64,000 nucleotides of DNA. It comes from Tetradesmus obliquus. Lineage: Eukaryota; Chlorophyta; Chlorophyceae; Sphaeropleales; Scenedesmaceae. Below are positions 32,918 to 42,857 of this stretch, piece after piece. The notes below the pieces were generated by a model. That model did not search any database and was not told the DNA's origin. It worked only from the letters and a program-made list of their open reading frames with translations. The translations under genes were made by a program, and so were the position numbers. The stretch is taken from NCBI GenBank assembly GCA_030272155.1, contig CP126205.1, positions 3,088,501-3,152,500 on the forward strand, given 5' to 3'. How positions within the stretch are numbered: the stretch's first letter is position 1; each line of letters begins with the position of its first letter.

Positions 32918-33913
32918 CTAGCCAGCACAGGCCAGCAGCAGCAGCTCAGCCAGTGATGCCTCCCGGCTGCTTGCAGCTGCCAGGTCATGCACAGCCTGCA
33001 TTGCCAACGCCCATGACTGGCCATTGTGCCTCCTCTGCTGTCCAACTGACCCAGCTGGAGCAACAGCCCCTGCTGGCGTTGCTGCAGCTGCAGCTGTTAC
33101 ACCTGCTGCTGCAGCCGTCTCCCATGCAGTGCCTGTTGCGCCATCTGCACCTGCAGTCAATCGCCCTGCATGAGGCGCTGCCTCGTCCTCACCGCTGCTG
33201 CTGCTGCTGCTGCTGCTGTTGCTGCCCACGTACGTCCCCACCACAGCAATCAAGCAGCGCTGCAACTCCTCCCGGGCATCAGCATGCTCCTGCTGCACCC
33301 GCTGCAGCCGCACACCTGCAGCCGCCGCTAACTGCTCTGCTTGCACAGCAGCATGCATCACACTGTCCCTGCTGGAGCTGCCCGGTACTGCTGCTGCACG
33401 CAGCAGCTGCGCCGCCTGCTGCAGCAGCTCTGTATGGCGGTTTAGCACCATCAATCCCTGGTCAAACCCTGCTAGTGGAGCCAGGCAGCCTAACAGGGAC
33501 ACAACACGTGCCATAGTTGCTGCCAGCTGCTGCTGCTGCTGTAAGTGGTCGGTCGCCGTGGCAGATGGTGCTGCTGCTGCTTCCAGGTTGATGGTATAGT
33601 CCAAGGGCAATGCATCCAGCAGCTGCTGCAGCTGCTCAAGGCTCATACCTTCTGGCACTTGCATTGCCTGCCCCAGCTGCTGCTGCTGCTGCTGCTGCTG
33701 TTGCAGATCCTTGCCTTGCTGCGTTGATGAAGCATCAAGCATGTTATCAGCTTGCAGCTGCTGCGCTGCATTCACTTGCTGCTGCAGCCAATCTGCCACC
33801 TGCTGCACACAAGGCAGCAGCTGTCCGTGGCTAGCAGCAGCCTGCACCAGCTGCTGCAGCAGCTGCAGCAGCACCTCATGCTGTGGACGCCATACAGCAT
33901 TTGTACATGGCTG
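32918..33913 (-). CDS. continuation of the Q-rich solenoid-like reading frame after an in-frame TAG
   Basis: The same reading frame as the upstream gene stays open for about 330 codons after the TAG at 33914-33916 and ends at a TAG at 32918-32920. It has the same Leu/Gln/Ala-rich helical texture (LLQLLQQLVQAAASHG, MARVVSLLGCLAPLAGF), polyQ and polyS runs, and an acidic GEDEAAP stretch. It is either the C-terminal half of the same protein, joined by splicing I could not locate, or relict coding sequence. A separate start (ATG at 33874) is possible but would leave an unusual 40-nt spacing. Confidence 0.5.
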   Translation of the reverse strand, partial: QPCTNAVWRPQHEVLLQLLQQLVQAAASHGQLLPCVQQVADWLQQQVNAAQQLQADNMLDASSTQQGKDLQQQQQQQQQLGQAMQVPEGMSLEQLQQLLDALPLDYTINLEAAAAPSATATDHLQQQQQLAATMARVVSLLGCLAPLAGFDQGLMVLNRHTELLQQAAQLLRAAAVPGSSSRDSVMHAAVQAEQLAAAAGVRLQRVQQEHADAREELQRCLIAVVGTYVGSNSSSSSSSSGEDEAAPHAGRLTAGADGATGTAWETAAAAGVTAAAAATPAGAVAPAGSVGQQRRHNGQSWALAMQAVHDLAAASSREASLAELLLLACAG

Positions 33914-35179
33914 CTACTGCAGCTCCGCAGCTGTTATGTCCACCGCCAGCTGCAGGCACTGCAGTTCTGACAGCACATCTGCTGCTCCAGGTAGGGGAGG
34001 GAGCCAGGCCAGGTGCCACACCGCTTGATTGAACGCTCCCCTGACGCCTCCAGATGTTGTGTCATCAGAGAAACTGTGTTGGTAGCGCGCTGCAATTGAC
34101 AGCAGGCAGTCAACTGTGGCTGCTAGGTGCTGCTGGCTTAGCAGTAGCTCCCTTGCAGATGACAAAAGACCAAGGAGCACAGCAGCTGCACCTGCAGCTG
34201 CCTGCTCCTTGCAGACCTCCTCTTCCTCATCCTCATTCAGCTGCTGCTGCTGCCCCGACTCCGAACAAGGCTGCAGCAGCTGCTGCTGCCCCTGCTGCTG
34301 CCGGCCCTGCTGCTGTGTTAAATTCGTACACGGCTGTAGCTGCTGCTGTACTGCTGCTAACAGCAGCTCTAGCTCTTGCAGGACAGCCTTCTGGCAACTG
34401 CCGCCACTCCTATCTAAGCCCTGCACCAGATCAAACACAGCTGGAGCTGCATGTGCATCTGCTGCTGCACCTTGCAGCAGTCCTGGCAGCCCCAAGGCTA
34501 TCACTTGCAGGAACCGCTCATGCTGCTGCGCCAGCGACAGCAGCAGATGCACTGTGTAAGAACGCCAGTCGCTGCTGTGGCTACTGCTGCTGGCTGCATT
34601 TCTGCAAGCTGCACTGCTACTGCTGGTTGTGTGAGCAGCTGTAGCTGCAGTTTTTTGATGCATCAGTACTTGCAGGATGGGCTGTAGGTGCTGTTCCTGC
34701 AAGCGCTGTGCGTCTGCTGCGTCGCACAGCACCTGGCAAATGGTGCCCATCACCTTCCGCACTACCCCTTGCCTCTGTGCGTCATCCAGGCACAGCTCAT
34801 GCTGCATACTGATGTAAGTACTTACTAAAGCTGGCAGGTGCTGCTGCAGCTGCTTCTTGCCCGTAGCAGACTCAGAGACGGCGCTGAGCAGCGCAGCTGC
34901 TGCTGCTGTGACTTGCGCAGTTGGCTGTACACACTGCTCCTCCCGTCTCAAGGATAGCAGCAGTGGTGTAACCAGCTGTTCCTGCAGGCCTTGATCATGT
35001 TTCAGCAGCTGTGTCGCGCCGGAAGCACGCGCATCGTGCAGGGCTGCGACAGCAGTAACTGCTGCCTGACTGGTTGTGCTGCGCGCGAGCCGGAGCAGCA
35101 GCTGCTCGCCCGACGCATCCTCCTGCTGACGTAACTTGGCCTTGGGGATACCCTGGAGCTGAAAGAGGCTTTCAAGCAT
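33914..35179 (-). CDS. unrecognised Leu/Gln/Ala-rich alpha-solenoid-like protein
   Basis: Single open exon of 421 codons from ATG at 35179 (MLESLFQLQGIPKAK) to TAG at 33914. The sequence looks like repeated amphipathic helix pairs of ARM/HEAT type, for example LVTPLLLSLRREE, HLPALVSTYISMQ, SYTVHLLLSLAQQHERFLQVIALGLPGLLQ and AVWHLAWLPPLPGAADVLSELQCLQLAVD, broken by polySer and polyGln insertions. I do not recognise the family; FANCI-like and focadhesin-like proteins were considered without convincing motifs. An in-frame TGA lies just upstream of the ATG, and a CCGCAG before it could be an acceptor, so an upstream exon is possible. The reading frame resumes after the stop (see the neighbouring entry). 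Confidence 0.55.
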   Translation of the reverse strand: MLESLFQLQGIPKAKLRQQEDASGEQLLLRLARSTTSQAAVTAVAALHDARASGATQLLKHDQGLQEQLVTPLLLSLRREEQCVQPTAQVTAAAAALLSAVSESATGKKQLQQHLPALVSTYISMQHELCLDDAQRQGVVRKVMGTICQVLCDAADAQRLQEQHLQPILQVLMHQKTAATAAHTTSSSSAACRNAASSSSHSSDWRSYTVHLLLSLAQQHERFLQVIALGLPGLLQGAAADAHAAPAVFDLVQGLDRSGGSCQKAVLQELELLLAAVQQQLQPCTNLTQQQGRQQQGQQQLLQPCSESGQQQQLNEDEEEEVCKEQAAAGAAAVLLGLLSSARELLLSQQHLAATVDCLLSIAARYQHSFSDDTTSGGVRGAFNQAVWHLAWLPPLPGAADVLSELQCLQLAVDITAAELQ

Positions 35180-35787
35180 CTGCACTGCGGAAGGTCAGTA
35201 GATCGTCGTGAGTGCAAGCGGACAGGCTGGGGCCTCCGCTGCCAAGAACTCAAAGCCATCCTTGATTACCTGACTATCCTTGGCTATTTAAACTTCGTGA
35301 GGCGCTTTCAGGACATGTAAGCGCTCCTAGCTTCAACGAGGAAGACTACGTGTCGTTCCAATGCAAGAGAAGTTAAGCGTCATCAGCAACACGAAGTCAA
35401 TCACAGGAGTATATTCAAACAGCAACAACGTCTTGCAGCCGGCAGCAGCACGTAAGCAGCGCCACTGGCTGTCATTATCCCAGGATGAAACCTTGGAGTG
35501 TCATGCAATGACGCCGACCACAACAACCGCTGCACGTGACCCATTCAAGACCGTGCGCATTGTGCCGCAGATGCCAGCAAAAAGCAGCCATATCTGCTGC
35601 TTAGATTAGGACATGGTCTGCACATACATATGCTGCTGTTGCTGAAGCAATCGACCCAATAACGCAGCAAGTTCCTTCAGCAAGCAGGACCGCAGACACC
35701 ATGCCTTCGCCTCACGTGATGTACACTGTACACCCCTTTCCAACGGTGCATGTTACTCAAAACCATCTACGGCTGCAGCAAGGCAGA
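35180..35787. other. intergenic between two minus-strand genes
   Basis: About 600 bp holding the 3' flank of the PHRF1-like gene and the 5' flank of the solenoid-like gene. Nothing further was recognised. Confidence 0.5.
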
Positions 35788-36941
35788 TCACAGTCTGGCT
35801 GCAACACCAGCATCCTCCAGCATGCCATTCAGCATTGCATCCATCCTGCACCGCACCGCTGCTGCACTACTGCTGCTGCTGCCCTCTGCTGCAGTGCCGT
35901 GGCCAGCTGCGTCAGCTGCAGCCAGCACTGCCCTCAGCGCAACTGCCCCTGCTTTCACGCGCTCATACAGCACATGCGTTGCATCTTTCAGCACTGCACT
36001 GTACACCTCCTTACTGATCTTCTGCTTGCTGTACAGCAGCGCAAGGCGTGCCTTGGCAATGGCATGCGCTGCTCTCTTTGCATCTCTCTTCTGTTCGTCC
36101 GACAGCTCCTTCTGCTCTCTACTCTCATGCTGCTGCTGCTGCTGCTGCTGCTGCAGCGGCTGCTCATCCTGTTGCTGACTGTGCTGCTGCTCTTGCTTCA
36201 GCCAGGGCTGCATGCAGGCCGCGGCATCAGGCACCCCAGATGGCCCTGCACCTGCTGCTGCATTGTCACTGCACCCGCCATAGCTTTGCTGTGCAGCTGG
36301 CAGCGCACTGTGTTGGCCGCCAAACACCGTGCCAAGCGGCGACAGCAGCCCAGCAGGAGGCCCAGGCGTTCCGGCAAGCGTTCCAGCGGGTGTTCCAGCA
36401 AGCGTTCCTGCAAGCGTTCCAGGAGGCATGCCTGGCATGCCAAGAGCCCCAGCAGGCGGCGGCAGCGGCGGCGGTCTAAACATCAGCTGCGAAGGCGAAG
36501 GCAGCTGCGGCGTTTGCGGTACATGCAGCGACCACGGCATCGGCGGTACAGGCGGCAGCTGCTGCGGCGGCGCCAGCATTGACTGTGCAGGTAGAGGCAG
36601 CTGTGGCAGCGGCATCGGAGGTACGGGCGGCATCTGTTGCATTGGTGGTACAGGTGGCAGCTGCTGGTGCTGTGTCTGCTGCTGCGTCTGCTGCAGCATC
36701 AGCGGCCCTGTGGGAGGCTGCAGGAGTGCTGCTGCTGCTGCGTCCGGCACCAACGGATGCAGCAGCGGTGGTGGCAAGCGCTGCTGCATGTTTTGCTGAA
36801 AAAAGCCGTCAGCTTGCTGCTGCTGTGGGTGCTGCTGCAGAGGCAACGGCGGCGGTGGCGGCGGCAGCGGCTGCTGGTGCTGGCTGCTGTGTGCTGGGTG
36901 GAACTGCTGCTGCGGGAGCGCTGCATGCTCTGCAGCAGCCG

Positions 36942-36979
<38 letters not shown>

Positions 36980-39395
36980 GAGTTCCAGTCCCTGTGCAGC
37001 TGATGCAGCACTTGCAAATGCTGAAGCTGCTGCGCCCCACCAGCATCAAAGAACCTGCTGCGCTGCTGCTGCTCCTGCTGTTGCTGCTGCTGGTTCTGAC
37101 CACCTGTAGCTGGCCTGCTGCCAGCATCACCAGCAGCGGCTGCAGCTGCTGCAGCAGCAGCACCACGCCGCACTGCCCCCAGCGTGCGCACTGAATGCGG
37201 CAGCTCCCTCCTCCTGCTGCTGCTGCTGTTGCCTGCCGCAGGCTCTGCGTTTCCGCTGCCAGATCGCTGCAGGCGCATGCGCTGTATGTGACCGTCCCCA
37301 GAGCTGCTACCAGAGCCTCCTGCTGCTGCTGCTTCAGTGCGAGGTGCAGCAGCAGCAGCAGCTGCAGCAGCGCCGCTTGAGAGCCACCTACCCATCAGCC
37401 CCCTACTGCCAAGCCTCCCTCGCTCCTGCTGCGGCTGCTGCTGCTGCCGCTGCTGCTGCTGCCGCGCTGCCTTGACCCCTAGCTGCAGCCGGCTGGGCAC
37501 CCCAGCAGCAGCTGCTGCATGCGCTGGCTGCCTCCTGCTGCGGCCGGCAGCACTACCAGCACCCCCTGCTGCTGCTGCTGCTGCTGCTGCTGGAGGGCCA
37601 ATGCTTGTTGAGCCTGCTAGCACAAGCTTCCGCCGCTGCTCTTCCCCTCTGCTGCGTGCTGCTGCAAGCCCATCTCTAATTGCATCCATATAGCCAGGCT
37701 GCTGAGGGTCAGCAGGTAGCACCAGGCTGTCAGAAGTGCTGGCTGTCTGCTGCTGCTGCCGCTGCTGCTGCAATCGCCGCAGCAGGGCCTCTTTCAGCTG
37801 TGCATTGCGCGCTTCTGCTGCAGCTGCTGCTGTAGCGTGGCCAGCACCCTGCACTGCTGCTACTGCTGCCGAGCCGCCTGCACTGGCAATGCCAGATGAT
37901 GCAAAGTAATCGCTGCGCACTTTTGGCCGGCTGGCTGCTGCAGCTGCTGCATTGTTGGCCACCAGCCGCCGCCTCGCTGCCGCTGCTGAGGTACCTCGGC
38001 CACTACTGCCACTGCCCGCTGCTGCTGCTGCTGCAGCCGACTGCTGCCGCACATGTTCCAGCGCTGACCATGCATCATGCATGTCATTTCCAGTGCGAGC
38101 AAGAGCCGCATTGGCTGCTGCTGCTGCTGCTGCTGCTCCTTGCTTAGCTCTACCTGTGCTGCCAGTGCTGCCTCTGCGGCCACCGTCAGCAGCAGCAGCA
38201 GCAGCAGACGTTCTGCTGCTGAGGCGAGGCGCTGAGCTCCCGTTTTCTCCTGCTGTCCGCGCTGCTGCTGCTGCTGCTGCTGTAGGGGAATCTGGGTCTG
38301 CACGCATCTGGTGCCAGCTGCGCAAGCCAGCTGCTTGCCCTGCTGCTGCTGCTGCTGCTGCAGCTGCATCCTCTGTTGCTGCTGTGCGAGCTGCCTGTCT
38401 CCTATCACTTCCAGCAGCAGCAGCTCCGCGTATGCCGCCACTCCTGCGTGCTGCGCCACGTGCACGTGTAGCTCTGCTATTGCTGCCAGCGGTTGCCCTG
38501 CGCCTGCGCCTGCGCGGCCTGGCACCACCACCAGGAGCAGCACGGCGCCGCCGAGCCCTGCTGCCAGCTGCAGGTCTTCTGCTTCTGCTGCTGCGTGCAG
38601 CTCTCCTTGCAGCCTGCTGCCCTGTCTGCTCTGCTGCGTCATCACTGCTGCTGCGCTGCTCATCTTCTTCTGATGAGCTGCCATCATCTGATTGCGATGA
38701 TGCCTCTGTGCCACTATCCCCTTCACTCTCCTTCAACAGCTGCTCTGCATCTTCTTCTTCTTCTCCTTCTTCTTCTGCAACCTCCTGTTCACTCAGCCCC
38801 TCTTCTGCACCTGACCCCAGCTCACTCCCACCCTCACTCATCTCACTCTCTGGCTCAGAGTCAAAAAGAGTGAGGTCTACTAGCTCTCCAGCTTCCCCTT
38901 CGCCTGCTGAGCTGTCGGCTGCTCCGCTGCCGCTGCTGCGCCGCCGCAGCCGCCGCCTGCGCCCTGCACTGCGGCCGGCTGCCGGAACCGCTGCTGCTGT
39001 TGCTGTTGCTGACATGCGCGGCGGCTGCCGCTGTTGCCGCCGCTGCTGCTGCTGCTGCTGCTGCTGCCGCGTCTGCTCACACTGCGGGCAGAACCAATCA
39101 CCCAATGGTACTGCCCGCAGGTGCACGCAGTAGGTGTGGTACCCGTTGTCACAGCCTGAGGCGAGGCATGGCAGCAGAGGACAGGGGAGTGGCTCAGGAA
39201 GCTGGCGGTGACAGGCAGCCGCCTGTAGTCATTTGAAAGCCTGTACTCAAGTGCATGCACTGAGGAGTTCTGATGCAACGCAGCCGACTCAGCCAACAGC
39301 GCATGTTGCAGCTGACAAACCAGCACTCCAGCTACTGATGCTGCTGCCCTTGCACTGCTCTTGTTTGCTGGTGCCGTTGTCGCTGTCTCTGCTGG

Positions 39396-39446
<51 letters not shown>

Positions 39447-40441
39447 GCTGCTGCCGCGTGTCCGCCGCTGCCGCTGCTGCTCACCGTCGCAGATGAGCAG
39501 CTGCTCCTCGTTTTCATCGCCACCACACACCATGCAGTGCAGCGCTTGCAGGAAGTCCGCGACATCGCCCTCGGGCATGTACACCTGGTCCCGCGCAGCA
39601 ACGCGCTTTGTTTCAAGCACCACACCATCAAGCTTGCCTCGCGGGCTGCTTGGGCTGCTGCTGCCGCTGTTCTGCTGCTCTCTTGCAGCCTCATCTGCTG
39701 CTGCGTTTCCTGCAAGCGCAGCAGCTGCAGCTGGCGCTGCATCTGCAGCTGTGCTGTTGGGTTTGTGGCGCTTGCTAGGCGGCTCTGAGTGGGGGTCGCC
39801 TAGGTAGAGTGCTTTCCTGCAAACTAGGCTGAAGCGCTGCTTGCAGAAGGGGCAGCGGGTTTCACGCTCAGACCACTGAGTGATGCAGGGCCAGCAGAAC
39901 CTGTCACAAAATGCACAGGAGGAGTTGGACAGGTACAGTGCTGGGTGAGTGGGCAGATGGTACACATGGGTGGGGGCGCTTGAGTTGCACATGGATGCTG
40001 TATGCATCCTGCAAGTCCAGCCACATGTGTGCAGACACATCATGCTGGACTTGCAGGATGCATACAGCATCCATGTGCAACTCAAGCATGAGTGTCTGCA
40101 CACATGTGGCATTGTGCAGCGTGTCTGGTGACACGGGGAGGCTGTTTCCTGCAAGGGCTGCAGCTGTCAAACGTTGTATTACATGCCTGGCTGAAGTTGA
40201 CTGGCACAGCACATGTTGCTTGTGTTTTCATCAAAATAAGCGGCCACGTTGGAGAGAACTGATTCAGGTAGCTGGCCCCTGGTTAGTGCTGCAACCAGGG
40301 AGCTGCGCTTGCATGCTGCTGCTGCGCTGTGTCACCTGAAGCTGCCAGATGCAGAGTGAGCATGCTCGTTCACCTGTGGTCGCAGGAGTCTAGTTCGCCA
40401 ATCTCTTTTGTAGTTTCAAAGCAAATGCCGCAAGTCACCAT
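35788..40441 (-). CDS. PHRF1: RING and PHD finger protein, PHRF1-like
   Basis: Three exons in phase: 40441-40374, 39900-39485, 39155-35788 (TGA); 1,283 residues. A C3HC4 RING opens the protein: Cys4, Cys7, Cys20, His22, Cys25, Cys28, Cys39, Cys42 (CGICFE, CDHRFCWPC, CPFC). It is split by intron 1 right after CDH. A PHD finger follows, split by intron 2: CMVCGGDENEEQLLICDGC, then GYHTYC and WFCPQC. The rest is a very long low-complexity tail (polyQ, polyA, polyS, SR-like, Pro-rich) in a single 3.4-kb exon, ending in a helical segment (AHAIAKARLALLYSKQKISKEVY) that may correspond to the C-terminal SRI-like domain of PHRF1. Animal PHRF1 is an E3 ligase that binds chromatin and the RNA polymerase II CTD; a nuclear role here is inferred. 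Two in-frame stops shortly upstream support the chosen ATG. Confidence 0.88.
39979..40109 (-). repeat. perfect 42-bp inverted repeat plus a nested second inverted repeat
   Basis: Inside intron 1 of the PHRF1-like gene the order is A-B-A'-B'. A is 39979-40020 and A' is 40045-40086, exact reverse complements over 42 nt. B (40021-40044) and B' (40087-40109) are reverse complements with one missing base. The RNA could fold as an A/A' hairpin with a 24-nt loop or a B/B' hairpin with a 42-nt loop, but not fully as both. No terminal duplication or transposase was seen. Confidence 0.95.
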
Positions 40442-40948
40442 TAGGGAGTTCAGGTAGTGTTCACAATTGCATCATCAGTACATTCAGATGCATCGAATTA
40501 TGGTGTTTGAACAGGCTCCAATTGACTTAATGCCTAGTTATTATTTCGCTCAAAGTTTGGGCAGTTTGCAGTGCGATTCCTACTGTGCAGTTGTTATTAG
40601 GTTGCTGTTACTCGGTTTCAAGGCAAGGCGGACAGCAGGACGTTTTGATGCCGCCACACGCAGCTGTTGTTGTCAAGTGCAAGTATAGTTATGCTCGTCA
40701 GCTAGTGTGGTTGCTCAGTGGATGTTTCTGTCCTGGTGTGGACTGTCAATGGTCCTTGCCTGGATTACATGCAGCTGGGTGTGCTACAAGGTCATCAAGC
40801 ACTGTGGTTCGCGTGTTGACACACTTCAGGTGCTGATCAAGGCCTCACCAGCTCCGAAGCAGCAGCAACCTGCAGTACCTGTCAGCTTGTCCCAGTCGCA
40901 TAGGCAGCAGCACAGCAACATCAACACACAGCAGCACCAGCCAGCATC
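40442..40948. promoter_or_regulatory. 507-bp divergent intergenic region
   Basis: It separates the start codons of the PHRF1-like gene (-) and the PLD-like gene (+), so it should hold both promoters and 5' UTRs. No specific element could be identified by eye. Confidence 0.5.
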
Positions 40949-42857
40949 ATGGGCTGCTTTCCCAGCAAGGAAGAGGTGTATCACTCGGACGCGTATGCCG
41001 CACTGCAGAACCAAGTGCGGCAGCTGCAGCAGCAGCTGAATGTGGCCTACCAAGGCACCGGCTATGCCCCGCCAGTGGTTCATCAGCAGGTGCGCCCTGC
41101 AGCACACAGCCATTTAACAAGGTTAAAAGAGGCCTAATTCTTCTGGGGGTATGGGTGGATTTAATTCAAAACATTGCAGTAGCTAGCTTCAGCAGGTGCA
41201 CGTGCACTGTTGCCCTATTAATTGCAGGACAGCAAGCAATTGCTAACAGACAGGGCTTGCACAACTCCCGCTTCGTCATCACCATTGTTACCCACCAGGC
41301 CACCTTCAACCCTTGTTACACACTTATGCTGCATGCTGTTTGCCCGCAGGCTGCTGGCGGCAGCGGCAAGCTGAGTGAGGTGCTGTTCTTCCCCGACCCA
41401 GCAATGCCATGCCACTACGCCGGCAACTGCAGGCGCAACAACTGCACCTATGCACACCAGCCAACAAACCTCACCAGGTGGGCACTGTGTTGCTGAGTCA
41501 GCAAGCAAGGGAATTATGTACTGCACTCGTCCATAGTTTGGCTGCCTGCTCAGCCGCTTCTGGCTGTGTTTAAGAGTGCAGATTCTGTGCTCTGCTGCTC
41601 GCTGGAGGATCACATCAATCTGGGTTGCAAGCAACATAACCGCCATTGGGCATGCTGTGCTCTCCTACTGTGATCCGCGCAGGTTGCTGCAGTTCCTGGG
41701 CAGCGCGCGCAGCACAATCGACGTGTGTGTGTTCACAATAACGTGTGACGAGATAGCTGAGGCACTGCTGGCAGCACAGAAGCGTGGTGTGCGCGTGCGC
41801 ATCATCTCCGACAATGACCAGGTGTGTATAGGTACACTGCATGTTGTGCAGCAGTTTACAAGTAAATGGCTGCTGCTGATTGAGGTGATATATATGTCCG
41901 CTTGTTTGATGGCTCCTGCTTGCATGCACATACACAAGGCACTTCCGTGGCTTGCGCATGCTTGCAGCAATGTGCCGCTGAAGAGATGCAGCTGCTGTTG
42001 TTTGCGCACGTCAACTTCTGTGAAAGCACCATGTGTGCTTCTCCGTCTGTGCACAGGCGCTGCTGCTCCTTGTTCAGCTGTCTTGTCTTTTCTCGCTGTG
42101 CTGCTGTGGCTGCAGTCCAAGACACAAGGCAGTGATGTGGAGCGGCTGCGAGCTGCTGGCATACCAGTCGCACTGGATGCTGACCAGTACCACAGTGAGT
42201 AGGGGCTCCCATAGCCTCCTGCTGCTGAGCAAGCATGTTGTCATCGTTGCAGCAGGGCAGCACATGACTAAGCTGTAAGTTGACTTTTTAAATTGAGCGC
42301 AACTTGCTGTGTAGGCTGTTTGAACCTGCAATGGATTACGCTGTGCTGTGCACGTCACTGCGGTGCCTTGCGTCTCTGGACAAGCGCTGCCAGCATTTTT
42401 GCTTGCAACAGGTTGCGCATCCGCTACATGCACATGCGAAGGTCACTGCTGTCGTGCTGGTTGTGCTGTGCAGTGCACCACAAGTTTGCTGTGCTGGACA
42501 GCCGCATGATTGCCAACGGCTCATTCAACTGGACGCGCCAGGCTGTGCTGTTCAACCAGGAGAATGTGGTGCTCAGTGACAACCCTGCACTGGTGAGGCC
42601 TCCTGCTGCTGTAATAAGGCACGATGCATGTTTGGTCATGACAAGAGACAAGCCACTACAAAGCCAGGTGGATGTTTTGCAATGCTGGCCCCAGCTTCCT
42701 CGTGCAGAGGCGCCGTGTGTGCAGCAGGTGTGTGTGCCTTGCCGTGTGTAGTGTGCGCTGCGTTGCTGACGGTGCTCCTTCTGCTGTTGGCCTGTTGCAG
42801 GTGGCGCAGTTCTGCAGGCAGTTCGAGATTCTGTGGCAAAAGTACTACAAGCGGTGA
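40949..42857 (+). CDS. PLD6: single-HKD phosphodiesterase of the PLD6/Zucchini type, with N-terminal acylation signal
   Basis: Six exons in phase: 40949-41089, 41350-41477, 41683-41821, 42116-42194, 42474-42592, 42801-42857 (TGA); 220 residues. The family hydrolyses phosphodiester bonds as a dimer, one HKD per subunit; animal PLD6/Zucchini cuts cardiolipin or RNA on mitochondria. Seen here: an EVLFFP block followed by a Cys/His knuckle (C-x5-C-x4-C-x3-H in [16 protein letters not shown]), the strand-helix block [20 protein letters not shown] and [12 protein letters not shown], then H-x-K-x4-D in HHKFAVLD with GSFNWTRQA and ENVV. Exons 4 and 5 join precisely inside the YH-MHHKF motif. Instead of the animal N-terminal membrane helix it starts MGCFPSK, a likely Gly2 myristoylation and Cys3 palmitoylation site. 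As I recall, the Chlamydomonas ciliary PLD carried by the BBSome has this kind of N-terminus, so a ciliary or plasma-membrane location is inferred. Confidence 0.92.

Noticed and set aside
33914-33916. TAG read as glutamine (altered genetic code)
   Set aside because: The position is flanked by Gln-rich code, but over 2,280 codons of glutamate synthase and all other modelled genes no internal TAG or TAA occurs, so reassignment is unlikely.
37952-39133. Long plus-strand open frame (393 codons) opposite the PHRF1-like exon, and similar ones nearby
   Set aside because: It is polyAla/Ser/Leu produced by reading the CAG/CTG runs of the real gene on the other strand. The RING and PHD motifs fix the coding strand as minus.
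39401-39450. (TGC)n tract opposite polyAla as a regulatory or CRISPR-like repeat
   Set aside because: It is a simple trinucleotide run with no spacers, in the intron end and exon start of the PHRF1-like gene.
42401-42450. Extra PLD exon encoding RIRYMHMR before HHKFAVLD
   Set aside because: Direct joining of 42194 to 42474 rebuilds YH-MHHKF in phase as in relatives. The RYMHM stretch is better seen as intron, possibly an echo of YMHH.
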